A DNA stretch of 64,000 nucleotides from Filosporella fistucella. Its lineage: Eukaryota > Ascomycota > Leotiomycetes > Helotiales. Below, piece after piece: positions 1-11,339 of this stretch. Location of the stretch: positions 744,001 through 808,000 of the forward strand of contig JAQJZZ010000008.1 of the NCBI GenBank assembly GCA_030077755.1, written 5' to 3'. Made by a program: the position numbers and the translations under genes. The notes beneath the pieces were generated by a model. The model searched no databases. It was not told the DNA's origin and saw nothing but the letters and a program-made list of their open reading frames with translations. The stretch's first letter is position 1. The number at the start of each line of letters is the position of its first letter.

Positions 1-137
1 AATTGGTTTGTGGGCGATCTGGGGGAGTTTTCTAGAGTTGGGGTGTGGGTCACATTTTGAGTATTTGGCGATGGTTCCTAGGGATAGGTGTTTGGTTGAA
101 GCCAATTACTTGAAGAAAGCCTCAAACAATGAATTCC

Positions 138-449
138 CTAACTTCTAGATTCTTTTCGGGGCTTTCGGTGTATTGGTCGGGGCGTAGTTTCTCTGGCATG
201 AATTAAATCGTCTGTAATCACAGTGCTTTCCTCTATAATATCGCTTGTGAACTTAAACGTTTCCAGTAGCCTTAAAATAGACTGTCTTTTGATATGGAAT
301 TCTATCTTTTCATGAAAGATAAACGATTTCATTGACTCAAACACGTGTCCATGTACCCGTGATCTTGAGATGTCAAAGGTATTACTTCCTTCAAACAAAA
401 TACTCTGCACGATATTTGCGTCGGTAAGAAGTTGGAAGGAAAACACCAT
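138..449 (-). CDS. Hypothetical 103-aa ORF
   Basis: A single open frame begins at an ATG at 449 and reads leftwards. The product has a charged middle (FIFHEKIEFHIKRQ) and a basic C-terminus (RKPRKESRS). No signal peptide, membrane segment or known motif is visible. It could be a short fungus-specific protein, the last exon of a longer gene, or a chance frame. The only support is an ATG-started frame in a stretch with nothing else. Confidence 0.25.
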   Translation of the reverse strand: MVFSFQLLTDANIVQSILFEGSNTFDISRSRVHGHVFESMKSFIFHEKIEFHIKRQSILRLLETFKFTSDIIEESTVITDDLIHARETTPRPIHRKPRKESRS

Positions 450-1347
450 ATCAACTGTCTGCCTTGTATTGGGATACTATCACACTACGGGCTGCTGTTT
501 ATCTGGCTGGGTGATATTTATAAGTCAGTGTGTATGAAAAGGTTCTTTTGTTTAGCTGGGCCACGTATAACTCCCCAGATCAATGTGCGACATCACCCCT
601 AGTATCTTGAATTTCTCAACAAGTCTGCTTCTCTCACGGGCTTTTGATGTCCCTACATGTAAAATTTCATGCAGACGGAATTAACAAACTATATACTAGT
701 GATGATGGTTATTGCTTCTAATAATACTATAAGCTATAATATCAACGATGTTTGCTCTTTTGAAAAACTGCAAAATCCGGGTAAAAATGGCCTATTTTTT
801 GGTTTAATTATCTAGCAAGGATTTACCCAATCAAGGAAAGTATATCGGTTTAAATATCCTCTTAAATTCTTCGCAGTTGCCATGAAAGACGGCCTTGATC
901 CTCCAGGTTAGCTGGAATTGAGCCTCGGACCGTCTGTCAAGTTCAGTTTCCTTCTTATCTGATAAATCGAGCCTACTGTTTGCCTTACGCTTCATATCAT
1001 ATATGTAAATTCTCAGAAAACTTCAATTTGCCTTTAGTCAACAGAAAAATTCAACCAAAAACTTCGTTTGAAGAGTCCTTAAGGTCTATAAAACTAAGAC
1101 TCCCCTCCACCTTGAGGATATTTTTTTTTTCCAACAAGCAACTCTCTCCAACATATCTCGACAACCACGCTCATCTCAAACATTCGCACCAACTCCAACT
1201 CTTTCCTTCCGAAGACATTACCCTTTATTGTCCATTACGTTTTCCTACAGGAAGGTAAGCCTCATCCTTTCTAATCACCTCACCACCCCCATGCCCACAT
1301 TAACATTACTTCCACCAGTTCACCACTGACATAATAAAAAGAACAAA
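450..1347 (+). promoter_or_regulatory. Intergenic region and promoter/5' leader of the first tandem paralogue
   Basis: No convincing gene. A TATA-like element (TATAAAAC, 1086-1093) is followed by a pyrimidine-rich leader, typical of ascomycete promoters. A probable intron in the 5' UTR runs from GTAAGC at 1255 to CCACCAG at 1318 (64 nt), just upstream of the ATG at 1348. Confidence 0.5.
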
Positions 1348-2009
1348 ATGCCTGTCTGTGGCAGCGATTTCAATCACGTTGCTGGAGCCGCTTCTGGTTT
1401 CTCAACCCCAATCGTCTCTCAAGACCCTTCCCGCGCACCCTCTGAAGCTGGAGACAATATGAAAAAAAATGCCTTTCTCGAAAACTCTTGCGATATCCCT
1501 GTCTCCTCCCACGGTGACACTGCAATGGCAGTTATTGGTAACCGCTTCAACATCCTTCCAAAATCCGCGCAACACCCAAAAGCTTTCACTTTCGAGGTGA
1601 ACCCACGTTTCTGGGCTTACATTCGGATTACAATCAAGCACTCGAGAAATTATCCATGGAGACCAATGGTGCTACAAAGTTGCTTGCTGTAATCATGTTT
1701 TCCGCAATGCTGAAGCAGCACGATAAGGATATCGATCGCCGTCGACGGGCATGGAACCAGATTTATTCCACCGCTCACCGCATCCTTTTTGTTTCTCATA
1801 TTAACAGCCCAGCCCAATACCTCGTGAAACTCAAGAACTTCAATCTTGCCGACAAGAGTATTCTGAACGAGAGCAATGAATTCTTCGTTGACGGAACTGC
1901 ATACTTTGTTGTTGATAAAGAGGGTGGATTCAATTGGGTACACAAGTTGAATGGCGATCTTCACCACACTATCGGAGTGCTTCCCGAAATCCAAATTGCC
2001 CTTCTCTGA
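1348..2009 (+). CDS. Lineage-specific tandem paralogue 1 (reading frame interrupted)
   Basis: Two overlapping frames form one gene. The first (1348-1596) begins MPVCGSDFNH and contains DTAMAVIGNRF, matching DTAMATLQYKF in the next gene. The second, open to 2009, contains PAQYLVKLKNFNL and DGTAYFVVDKEGG, matching PAQYLIKLDNFKL and DGIAFFVLDRKGN there. The frames could be joined by a 50-nt intron (GTGAAC at 1597 to CTCGAG at 1646). However, the residues translated just before 1656 (YNQALEKLS) also resemble the paralogues, which favours a 1-nt frameshift. Function is unknown; no signal peptide or catalytic motif is seen. Being the smallest of three adjacent homologues, it may be a decaying copy. 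Confidence 0.55.
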
Positions 2010-2731
2010 AGATCTTCAACCTGCATTGCATAGAGGTATGAATTCTTGAAAGCCCAATGTCCTGTTGTGGTTTTACTTATTAGATTACAGGATGTTGCTT
2101 GCCTCTTTGTAGGGTTTCCGAATTCTCGATTATTGCACAGGTGATGGTGGAGGGGTATCGACAGGCGCGTTGAGTTTCTTGGGGAATGTGAGTTGAATTG
2201 GGGTCGAGATGACTAAACTTGGTTGGAGCGTTGGTTTTTGATCATGGAATTTCTGGAAAACAAAATGGAATTGCGGGGGCAAATGGCTTTCAGCTGTGTC
2301 CTTGTATTTCCTCGAAAAGCAGTGGTTTGGAAACTTCTGAATGAAAACACCCATTACTGGACTTTTATAAGATTTTGACGCGATTGATAGCTTGGAAAGC
2401 ATATATTAGAAAACTAGAGTTCCACATTGGACGTAGCTCGGCAACGGACTCGAACTCCAACTAATAAACTTATTAAAAGTGTAGAAAGATCCTCTCCATC
2501 GAAAGTGAACAGAAACGAAAGAGGACTAGTGTATTTCTCATGAGATTATGAATCTATCTCGCCGGGAAAAGCCGAATCTTTCTCTGCGGCGTGTCAAGTT
2601 CGCTCACCGAAGACTTGCTTCGTTTTTACAGCGTCGCCCCATCTGTGCGGTTCAAACTCACCACAGATAACAAATCATTGCCACCTTACACCATTGCGTC
2701 CAACCTTCATCGAAGAGAGTGGCAAGACATC
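2010..2731. other. Intergenic
   Basis: Spacer between paralogues 1 and 2. No ATG-started frame resembling a protein is seen. The frame of paralogue 2 is open upstream of its ATG to about 2591 but has no earlier ATG. Confidence 0.5.
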
Positions 2732-3568
2732 ATGTCTTCCCATTGCTTGCAGTCTTCTAGTGGTGGTGAAGATCCCAGTTCCGAGTTCAGCACCGAAGAC
2801 GCCCTTCGTCGAGCCCCCAAAGTACCATCAACTCTTCCACCTGGAGCAAGCTTTCAAGGTCAACCAACGAGATTGCCCAAAATATCCTTCGCCAAGGAAA
2901 TACTTCGAAGTTCTGGAGGTGAAGAATTCTTCAGCGCCCGTAGTGACATTCCGGTTTCCGTCCCCGATCCTTCTGGTGTTCTTGTTCATGAAAAACCAAT
3001 GCTGACGGCAAAAAGGCTGGCATGGGATATGATTGACTCGGCCCAAAGCTGCGACACTGCGATGGCAACTCTTCAATACAAATTTCGAACTTTCCCCAAT
3101 TCTGGCGAAGAGTTTCCGTACTCGTTCTCGTTAGACTATCCTCCGATGGACTGGAGCCCGAAAAGCGTACATTATGCACCTGATCGCGATTCCATTAGCG
3201 AACTTCTACAGGACATCACGACCACATCCAACGGCGCTGCCTACCTTTTGAGTATGATCATCCTGTCAACTTTTATTTGGACCAATTCCGATTACATTTC
3301 TACGCAACAGTTCTACAAAATTGTGCAAAGTGAGGCTCATCAGCTTCTTTTCTCGTTTCGCGGTGCTCCCGCTCAGTACCTCATTAAACTTGACAACTTC
3401 AAACTTCTTAATAAGGGCGTGCTCAGCGACCTGGAATTCTCGGATGGCATTGCATTTTTCGTTCTTGATCGCAAGGGAAACTTGACTTGGCTCTCCAATG
3501 TTGCGGGAAGGAGAATCAAGAGAAAGGTTATTGGGGAGCTTCCAGTGTTCCACATATCATTTCTCTGA
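2732..3568 (+). CDS. Lineage-specific tandem paralogue 2
   Basis: An uninterrupted 278-aa product from the first in-frame ATG (2732). The N-terminal 100 residues are Ser/Pro-rich and poorly conserved. The C-terminal 150 residues hold the shared domain: DTAMATLQYKF, a PPMDWS motif, a hydrophobic helix (LLSMIILSTFIW), PAQYLIKLDNFKL, then DGIAFFVLDRKGN with a following Trp. The PMxWS motif also occurs in paralogue 3 (HPMEWSK). No known fold is recognised. The single-exon structure and intact frame make this the best reference copy of the family. Same strand and close spacing to its relatives indicate local tandem duplication. Confidence 0.7.
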   Translation: MSSHCLQSSSGGEDPSSEFSTEDALRRAPKVPSTLPPGASFQGQPTRLPKISFAKEILRSSGGEEFFSARSDIPVSVPDPSGVLVHEKPMLTAKRLAWDMIDSAQSCDTAMATLQYKFRTFPNSGEEFPYSFSLDYPPMDWSPKSVHYAPDRDSISELLQDITTTSNGAAYLLSMIILSTFIWTNSDYISTQQFYKIVQSEAHQLLFSFRGAPAQYLIKLDNFKLLNKGVLSDLEFSDGIAFFVLDRKGNLTWLSNVAGRRIKRKVIGELPVFHISFL

Positions 3569-4556
3569 GAAGACGAATGGGACCGCAATTGTGCAAGTAA
3601 GCCACCATTTTAAAACCACTATCTCCTTGTTCTGATTACCTTTAGTTCTTCAATCTCCAGCTTCCAACGATTTCTCTTAAAGCGGGCGGGTTAAGGAGTT
3701 ACGGAGGGGCAACAGGTCGATACTACAAGCATATGGATTTTTGCCTTTACGAATTTGTCTACTTTCCACTCAGCACTCCAGCCAGAATTTGTCTCGCCCG
3801 GTGTTATTTGGTTTTCCATCGTAGGGCAAGGGTTTTGAACATATCGGGTGCAGTACCACCCTAGGTCAAACTCATTCTTGCTCCTTCAGATCAGTAGTTT
3901 GTGGGTGAAAGCGTCACACAAAATGGAAAGTCTCTGGTCTGGAATACAGTGTCCTATGAATAATGTGTGATTCTATTCAAAACTTTCAAAACTTTTTTCC
4001 TTGATTTGCAGAAAGCCAGACACCTCCACTCCGCCCTTGAAAAGTCCCACTTCCTATTACCCAATTGGCCATACATGTAGTATCATCACAAATTAGAGAG
4101 AAATCGAAGTGTTTTGGGTGAAGATGGCAGACTTCAAAGTATAAGCCTGCTTAGGTATACACAATCCAAAATGAAAAGTTGGATTGCTGTGACTGTATAA
4201 AAGCCTGGAGATGAAAATCTAATGGAGCCTCATCGGTTTAGTTTCTATCTCGCATAATTTATAAACATCACCAGTAAAGCAACTTTGTCTGCTAGTGCAA
4301 TCTCTTAGCCAGTAACCTTACCAGTCCTTATTGTTGATAAAGAAATTGTGCCGTCGAAAATCAAAAGTGGTTTCACCCCAATAAAAGCCTTATCTTTTCT
4401 ATCAAATAAAATAACTTTCGACGACCTTCTCCACACTGCTCTCTTTCATCTCATATCATTTCTCAAATCAAATTTCAGTTCATCATCGAAGCTGACTACC
4501 ACCCAATTTCCACTTGCACACCTCTAAGGTTCTGGCAAGTCACTGGTACCTACTTC
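3569..4556 (+). promoter_or_regulatory. Intergenic region with promoter of paralogue 3
   Basis: No gene seen. TATAAAAG at 4196-4203, followed by pyrimidine-rich sequence around 4390-4470, looks like the promoter and 5' leader of the gene starting near 4557. Confidence 0.45.
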
Positions 4557-6658
4557 ATGCCAAGTATATTAGCCTCACATTTCTCTGGGCTTTTTACTAA
4601 CATTCATTTTTAGAGGCGCACACCACGAACGAGATCTTTTCCGGGTCTCCAAAGAACGAAAAATACGCCCCCATCCACACAACCAATGAGTCGGCGAGTG
4701 ATCCCCCTGTACTCCTCCAAACACCATCTGCTTCTAGGGAAGGCGTGCCATTTTCAAATTTCCTTGCAACGATACCGGTCTTGATGCCACATATATCTGA
4801 AGCCACCTTGACAGAAGAAGATCTGCAGTCTGTGCCCGAGTTGAATGAGTCGCAGACTATCGACTCGTTAGATGGTACCGACCTCGAAGAATTTGTGGTT
4901 GAAAAGAGTGCTTCAAGGAAAAAGACAAAATATACCGTTGGACCAATAGCATCTAACGTGGAGAGTATCATCTCCTCCTTGGGTACAGCTGGGTTGAAGT
5001 CTCCCACTAAAGGCACTCCAATGTCTGCCAGCAATAGGAGTGCCAGCTTGGGGCAAGTAACTTTCAAGACTGGTATTCCCACCGCCATCAGGCCACCAAA
5101 TGGAGTGCAGATGTGTTCTTAGAACAAGTCTCTAGCACCAACAAGCATACGATCACGGTCTCTCAAGAAACATTCCAAAACCTACTACAAAGTGAGTCCG
5201 GAATGGTTGTAGCTTTGGTACTGTGACTGACGTGCAATAGAAGTTGAATCAATGGGGTCGGAGATCCTGGAGCTCAAAGCGCATGTTACGACCTTATCCA
5301 ACCCCGAACCTTCATTTGCCGAATCGATAGGCACAGAAATATCAGAGCTCGAAATAAATGTTGCTGCCCTCGCCGACGCCCGATTGTTATTCACAGAATC
5401 GATGAAAACTGAGATGCAAGAGCTCCAGACCAATATCAAAACTCTTCATCAGACCCGTACGCAATCGATTGAATTTATGGGCTCGGAAATTTTGGAGCTC
5501 AAAAAACAGATTTCCATCCTGACCGATAATCAAACTTCCGAAATCAATACATTGAAGACTGAGGCCCGAGGGCTCGAAAGTCATGTTTCTAATCTCAACC
5601 ATGATCAAAACATTTCAATAGAATCGATGGGTACAGAGATCCTTGGGCTAAAAAATGCTATTGGAAATATGGACCAGGACTTGAGCCCCGCGATGGAGTT
5701 AATGAAGACTGAGATTCGAGAGCTCCAAGCCCAGATTGTGCAACTCACCGGCACCCAATCTTCAGCAATCCAGCCGATGAGAGACGACATTGAGAACTTA
5801 GAAGCTCGTTGGGTTCTTCCCTTAGCCTCAATAACGGAATCGATGAGAGAGAGAATTGAGGAGCTTGAGCTCTCTGTACCAGCCCCAGCCGCACTCGAGG
5901 CAACGAAAGAGGACCTTGAGCAACTTAGAAGCTATACATCAGCCCTTATTCGACCTTCGACCATCGAGTCAATTAGTATTGAGCCTAACCAACTTAAGGA
6001 AACACCAAAGTCTCAAACCGAGCCCCTCGAAGTCGAGCAACAATTAGAGGCGCAGCGCATAGAGCTCTGTGACCCCCAATTTTTCGAGACATCAACTGCA
6101 CCCACCGATCGTTGGAGTTTCGCACGAACCTTGATGCTATACCATTTGGATCCATCTAAAAATGCTGCTCCTGCAGTTTGCAATTCCTTCTCTCTTCTAA
6201 ATCACCCCATGGAGTGGAGCAAGACCCTCAAGTCATCTGAACTTAGATACAATCCCAGGGATCTAGAGCAGCATATTCGCCACACTGTGGAAGCAATCGC
6301 GGACGAGTCTTCATGTAACGCAAAACTCGTAATGGCTGTTGTTTGGGCTAACATCCTCCGCAACCAAGATCCTGTGTTTTGGGATTATGTTAAAGACGAG
6401 GCATGTTTTTGGCTATACCCAAACCGACCAACACATTTCATCAAATATATTGGTGTGCTTGAGAATCGGGGAGGACATGATCTTGGCATTTTCACCGGGG
6501 CACACTTTGAAGATTGCGAGGCTCTGTTTTCGGTCAGCTCGAAAGGAGTGGTCACTTGGTATGATAAAGCCGAGTTCCGAGCCTTGACCAAGAATGTGGA
6601 GGCCGTTGGCCGTCTGGCTATAGAACATTTTGATTTGGTGGAGACGGCTATGCCTTGA
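4557..6658 (+). CDS. Tandem paralogue 3 with long coiled-coil repeat region
   Basis: The probable start is the ATG at 4557, with a 50-nt intron after seven bases (GTATAT at 4564, CTAAC branch, TTTTAG at 4613). The frame then runs from 4614 (KAHTTNEIF) as a Ser/Thr/acidic region. Between about 5036 and 5119 it must shift to a second frame (DVFLEQVSSTNKHT), which crosses another intron (GTGAGT 5192 to CAATAG 5240) into the long frame ending at 6658. I found no intron of normal size for that shift. The middle is a nine-copy 25-residue coiled-coil array (5246-5902). The C-terminal 180 residues carry the family domain: HPMEWSK, a hydrophobic helix (LVMAVVWANIL), and ALFSVSSKGVVTW near the end. Role unknown; a coiled-coil scaffold is plausible. 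Confidence 0.6.
5246..5902 (+). repeat. Coding tandem repeat, 75-bp unit (25 aa), about nine copies
   Basis: Seven exact-length 25-residue units fill 5246-5770, followed by a 22-residue unit (5771-5836) and a last partial copy. The consensus is roughly ESMGTEILELKxxVxxL, then a polar Q/S-rich half. Twenty-five residues equals two heptads plus one hendecad, the spacing of a continuous, slightly unwound coiled coil. Confidence 0.85.
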
Positions 6659-7844
6659 TAGATTTAGCTGGAGAATATCACAGTGAGTCGCCAGTGTCAT
6701 GATGCCAGGCAGTGCAAATGTAGATGTAGTTTTGTACCTCGCCAAAGACCTTCTGATGTACTCTGAAAAATAGAGATCGACATGAACGACTTGAATGTGA
6801 AGTAATGTGGAATCAACAACGAAAACCTGGGGGTTATTTTGGGTCTGCTATGAGACTTTTCCGAATCGACGGAAGTGTAGAATGGAATCTATAACTTGGC
6901 GCCATAGATGCCATTCTGTAAGAGTATCAGAACGCTTTGGAAAGATGGGATGCGCGAAAGTGTTATCGGGGCTGCTTCTTCTATATAGGACAATTACTAG
7001 CCGGCTGTTATCGATAAATCATTACCAATCGAAGAATAGCCCGGTAATTGCACATATTAGAGAGGGTGATATGCCACCGAGCCTCTCAAAACACCATTCT
7101 CCTTGCTTTGCTAAAAAAATTCTGACTGTTGGAGTCCCGTCTTTGCATAAACCATCAACGCGGGGAACTTTTGAATGAGCTGCTGCTGAAATCCGGAGAT
7201 CGACAAAATGCAGGCATTCAATCATGGCGTGAGGCGGCAACTGTGGCATGTCGCTCGGTAACTCTTGAGCTGTAGCTGTAAAATGGTGTAAAAGGATCTT
7301 GCCGAAGCAGCAAGGACCGTACCTGAGTAAACAAACAAGAAAGATTTTGAGACGAGTCGTCGTTGAGCCAAACCCTTTTCTGAGTCTTTCTGACGTGAAA
7401 GCCCACTCGAAGCTGCAGATGAGCTCGATCTCTATCCATGAACCTCCATCTCTCCGCCGCGTGCTGCTTCTAGAACAACCATCTGAGCTATATAATGGAT
7501 AAAATCAAATTACAATAGTCCCCTCTCAGGACTTGCTTTCAGCCAAACCTTCAGAGGAAACGAGTCAGTCTGAACTCTTTGCTGAAGTGTTTCGAAATCT
7601 GCAATTCAATTGCGTAAATCAGACCACAGAACAGGCTCGAAGCCTTAGCTTGTCGAGGCAGCCAAGCGGAGGTATTTAAAGCCTCACCTGTTCCAAACCC
7701 AACAAACTCTTTTCATCACCCTTCCATGACACAACTATCACATCAACTCATACACACCTGTTCTGCATCTGCACCTTGCTTACTTCACACATACGCTCCA
7801 CCACTTTCTATTACTCATCAGCGAGACTCTTGCCATCCGTGAAC
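6659..7844. other. Intergenic
   Basis: Short chance frames only. A TATTTAAAG element near 7674-7682, followed by a C/A-rich leader, is the likely promoter of the gene starting at 7845. Confidence 0.5.
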
Positions 7845-8548
7845 ATGCCGAATTCGCACCCAAGTACTCACGTCTGGTACGCCCTTCACGAAGATGATTG
7901 GATTGCATCCACACGCAACTTGTCATCCTTCATGGTTGTGGATGCAAAGGGTGCCGCGGTTCCTCTCTTGCCTCCTCCATTGCCAACTATCTACACACCT
8001 ATCCAATCCTGGGCACCACCAGTCGTGAGTGCTTTGCCTTTTCGTTTTTCGATGAAAAATGACTTGCTGATATTGTGATGCATCACTAGGTTCGAGTCCC
8101 TGAGATTGCCACCGAGTTGATGGGGGAGCTGACCTTAACACGCCTGCCCTTCAAATTGATGTCCGATGTTTTTACCTCCTTGAATATCCACGGCCTTATC
8201 CAAAGTCGACTACTCAACCTCGTCGGCGATTTAGTGTGGAACGTCGTCGAAAGCAACCCTGCTTGCGTGGTTGGCCGAATTCGTCTCTATCATATGGCGC
8301 AGAGACATCTCCAAGTGATGCAAACTTTGGCAATGGCGCGGGACAATATCATCGTTCGCCCATCACTCCAAGTCGGATTCATTCCATGCGACAACTACCA
8401 AGGTGCTCGAGCTCTGGAACCCCACGAATCACAATATCTGGAGTTGCTTTTGCGTGATTTTACGACTTGGTCCAGGGAGATCAATCTTCAAATTCGCGAT
8501 GAAACTCATTTGGAAGTTCCATCGCGTTTGCCAAGTCCTCATCCATGA
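7845..8548 (+). CDS. Hypothetical protein, 212 aa, two exons
   Basis: Exon 1 is 7845-8024 and exon 2 is 8090-8548. They are separated by a 65-nt intron (GTGAGT...CACTAG) that joins in phase 0 as PPVVRVPEIA. The ATG was chosen because the frame has no earlier ATG. The N-terminal 60 residues are Pro-rich (LLPPPLPTIYTP). The rest is predicted mostly helical (LNLVGDLVWNVVESN, QRHLQVMQTLAMARDN). No signal peptide, membrane segment or catalytic motif is seen. It follows the paralogue array on the same strand but shows no clear similarity to that family. Function unknown. Confidence 0.6.
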
Positions 8549-9716
8549 TTAGATTTTCTTCTTGGATTGATTGATCGGTTTTCTGGGGACATTCCAGCAT
8601 AGTGAGCAAGTCCATATTCTTCAGGGACTTTCAATCTAATATTTCCAACCCAGAATGTCCATTTTCATTCGGGACAAACCGAGACAGTCTGAAAGTACAG
8701 CCAAGCGTGGGATATCTGCGGAGAATGAAACTGTGCCAAGGGCGTTTGGGTGTTTCAAGCAGCACATATTCTCTTTGTGTGCTTGGTGCTTTGATTAGGA
8801 GTTTTTGGGTTTCTGGAATACCGGGAGGATCAGAATAGAATTATTTGATCAAATTCCCAACTCCATGTTTGCAAAATCCTGAAAATTGTGAGCCTTTGTA
8901 ATCTGGTAGGAAATGACAGATGATGTTGTCCATACAACCTTGGTAGATCCTTTTTGACCAAAAGGTAGAACATTTCCTTACAAACTTGCTGGGAGAATTT
9001 AATCTCTGCAAGCCGTTGAAGATATGTCTGCATTGAAATTGAGCTCGCTGCTGTTCTGCAATCCAGGTAGACGTGACTGGTCGTGTTGACTGGAGCCTGT
9101 GCATAGACAAAGACTGCATCCACAATCAACGGCGTATGAGCTGTGACGCTGTGAGGATAAAAATGAGAATACAATAGTCGGTCTTTTTGAAATTGTTGAG
9201 CTGTTTTTTTCTTGACGCTTTGTTGGAAAGAATTCCGAGGCAAGCGAAGATGCTGGGCGAATCAGGTTAATGCGTTTGTGCTGCGACACGATGGCTGGGA
9301 CTTTGTAAATGGAGCGCTGTGAACTTGTTGCGTTGACATGTTTAGAGTCAGGCGCATTTATTAAATTTGATATTTTGTATACCATCGACTTCCAAGCAGT
9401 GAGAAACCCCCCAAAAAATAAATGCCTCTTCAGCTAGACACGAAATAGAAATTCAGGAATGTTGAGATTCATTACGCCCTCGCTTCGTACGCCACCCCCT
9501 ATTACCATCCATGCAGATCGTTGCTGCTAAACGAACGATTAATTCCCTGTTCTTTAACAGCCCTGCAGATCATGCGCCACTTATTACATCATTGTCATAT
9601 TCCTAGCCACAACCCCTCCATCTGCATCATTGTGTAATTACTTGCTTCTGCGCTCTTTTTGATAAGAATATTCTTCTGAATTTATTTTGTTGCAAAGAAA
9701 TCATTTAATTATCAAG
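8549..9716. other. Intergenic
   Basis: No supported gene. Minus-strand frames between 8830 and 9385 are open but lack an ATG or any recognisable motif. The last 200 bases are the likely promoter of the gene at 9717. Confidence 0.45.
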
Positions 9717-11339
9717 ATGGGACTTTTCAAGAGTAAAGACAAGTCAGCTACCAGACCGGAGCTGTTAAATACCCAGCCTACAAACAACCCCACTTCAAGC
9801 AACCAAGCTCCACAGCATCAGCACAACAATAGCTATCACGACTCTGCTTATTATACTAATAGCAATGCTTCAACAGCAGATTCGAGGACAAGTCAGAACC
9901 CGCCACGACAGATTCAGAACCAAGCACCCGGTACAACTGTCACAACAACTACGACCACAACTACAAGTCAGTGACTTCCACTCTCTTTCATGTCAATTGC
10001 TAATTCAAACGAAGCTACCACTACGGTTGCACCCGACGGAACGACCCATACTTACTCTCATCCATACAATCCTACCACAGATCCTCCACAGCAAGCATCG
10101 GAAACGATTGTCGATAAAAGTCTCCCTGCCAATGCCAACGTAAGCCCGGGCATCTCGCAACCCATTCCACAAACTCCGGCACAAGCACAAACACAAAATC
10201 AAACCAGACCAAATCCTACAATACATCGCCAAGAGCCTACTCCAACAGCTTCCTCCACGAATGTGCCGGGAATACCTCGAAAAACTACTCCCGTACAAGC
10301 AAATCAGCCTTACACTGCTCCAGGGGCATCACCCCATCATAATGCCAACAACCTGGTGGGAAACTCGGATCAAATACACCCCAGTATAATACATCAATCA
10401 AGACAAGACGCTGATCTGCCACCTATTCCTCGACCGAACAGTGCTGGTGGTGGCAGAGCCATACCTCCTCGATCCGAGCTACGAAATTCTCCCATCTCGA
10501 ATCAACCAAGTCCTAATCAGCCGAGTCCGAACCAAGTAAGCCCTGTTGCCGACTTGTCACCTCCAATGCCAGTACGATCAGAGAAGAGAAACTCGAGAGA
10601 TGGGATAATAGCTCCACTTGGAATGAACCCAGTTCAGCAGAACAATAGCCCGATTCTCGCAACGGCTAGAGCCGAGCAGATACCCACAAGTCCTATCAGT
10701 CCGACAACAAATGCAGCAGCAGTGACACATGGAAATGGACGGCCAAAGACCCCAAACTTTTCCAGGCCAGGTGTGCCGTCTTCGCCAGGTGCGACACAAA
10801 GAGAAGGTTTACAAACGGGTTCATTCCCAACAACAGCTGCTCCGACCACGCATGGATATCAGACAGGGAATGGACACGGTTACAAAAATGCTGTAGAGAT
10901 GCCAGGCTCAACTGCGTATCACAATCCCGCATCCGTTCCAGGACGAGTCGAGCCTCATAATCAAGTTCCTCCACCAATTCCTGGGGCTGCTGCCAACTCT
11001 GCTCCGAACACAGTCACTCCCACCAAAGGTCGATACTCACTTTCCAGCACCATCAAAGGATTACACGGAGCTGGCGAGGTATTAAGAGGTTCAGTCAATG
11101 AGAAGATTGCACATAGTTTACATGATACAGCTGAAGAAGAGAGAATGAGACTTGTTCGGGAGAAAGGCATGGGAGAGTGGAAAAGTAGCGGATTAGATAC
11201 CAGAACTGCCGGACTCAGAGAAGGATTCAGGGAAAAGGCTGAAGGCAGAATTAGGACGAGAAGAGCAAGTCGAGAGGGAGGTGTTCATGGGAGTGAGGGC
11301 CCTGGTGGGCTGGAACCAGTCAGCGAGAGACATGTATAG
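9717..11339 (+). CDS. Low-complexity, Pro/Thr/Asn-rich conserved fungal-type protein with myristoylation-type N-terminus
   Basis: Exons 9717-9966 and 10015-11339 are joined by a 48-nt intron (GTCAGT..GCTAAT..GAAG), giving 524 aa. The Thr run continues in frame across the junction, supporting the splice. The product begins MGLFKSKDK; Gly2 with Ser6 fits an N-myristoylation consensus, so it may be membrane-tethered. Residues 20-350 are disordered, rich in P, T, N, Q, with repeats such as NQPSPNQPSPNQ. The C-terminal 100 residues look folded and helical (STIKGLHGAGEVLRGSVNEK, then a basic/acidic helix TAEEERMRLVREKG). That part resembles a domain I associate with conserved uncharacterised fungal proteins, but I cannot name the family. 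A signalling or trafficking adaptor is only a guess. Confidence 0.75.

Noticed and set aside
980..1258. Plus-strand 92-codon open frame upstream of paralogue 1
   Set aside because: It begins at TTG, ends inside a probable 5' UTR intron donor and has leader-like composition.
6807..7178. Plus-strand 123-codon frame in the spacer after paralogue 3
   Set aside because: It starts from a non-ATG codon and the composition is not protein-like; no splice support.
8830..9385. Overlapping minus-strand frames of 94-137 codons
   Set aside because: The longest begins at TTG, and three overlapping frames in the same stretch show this is low stop density rather than a gene.
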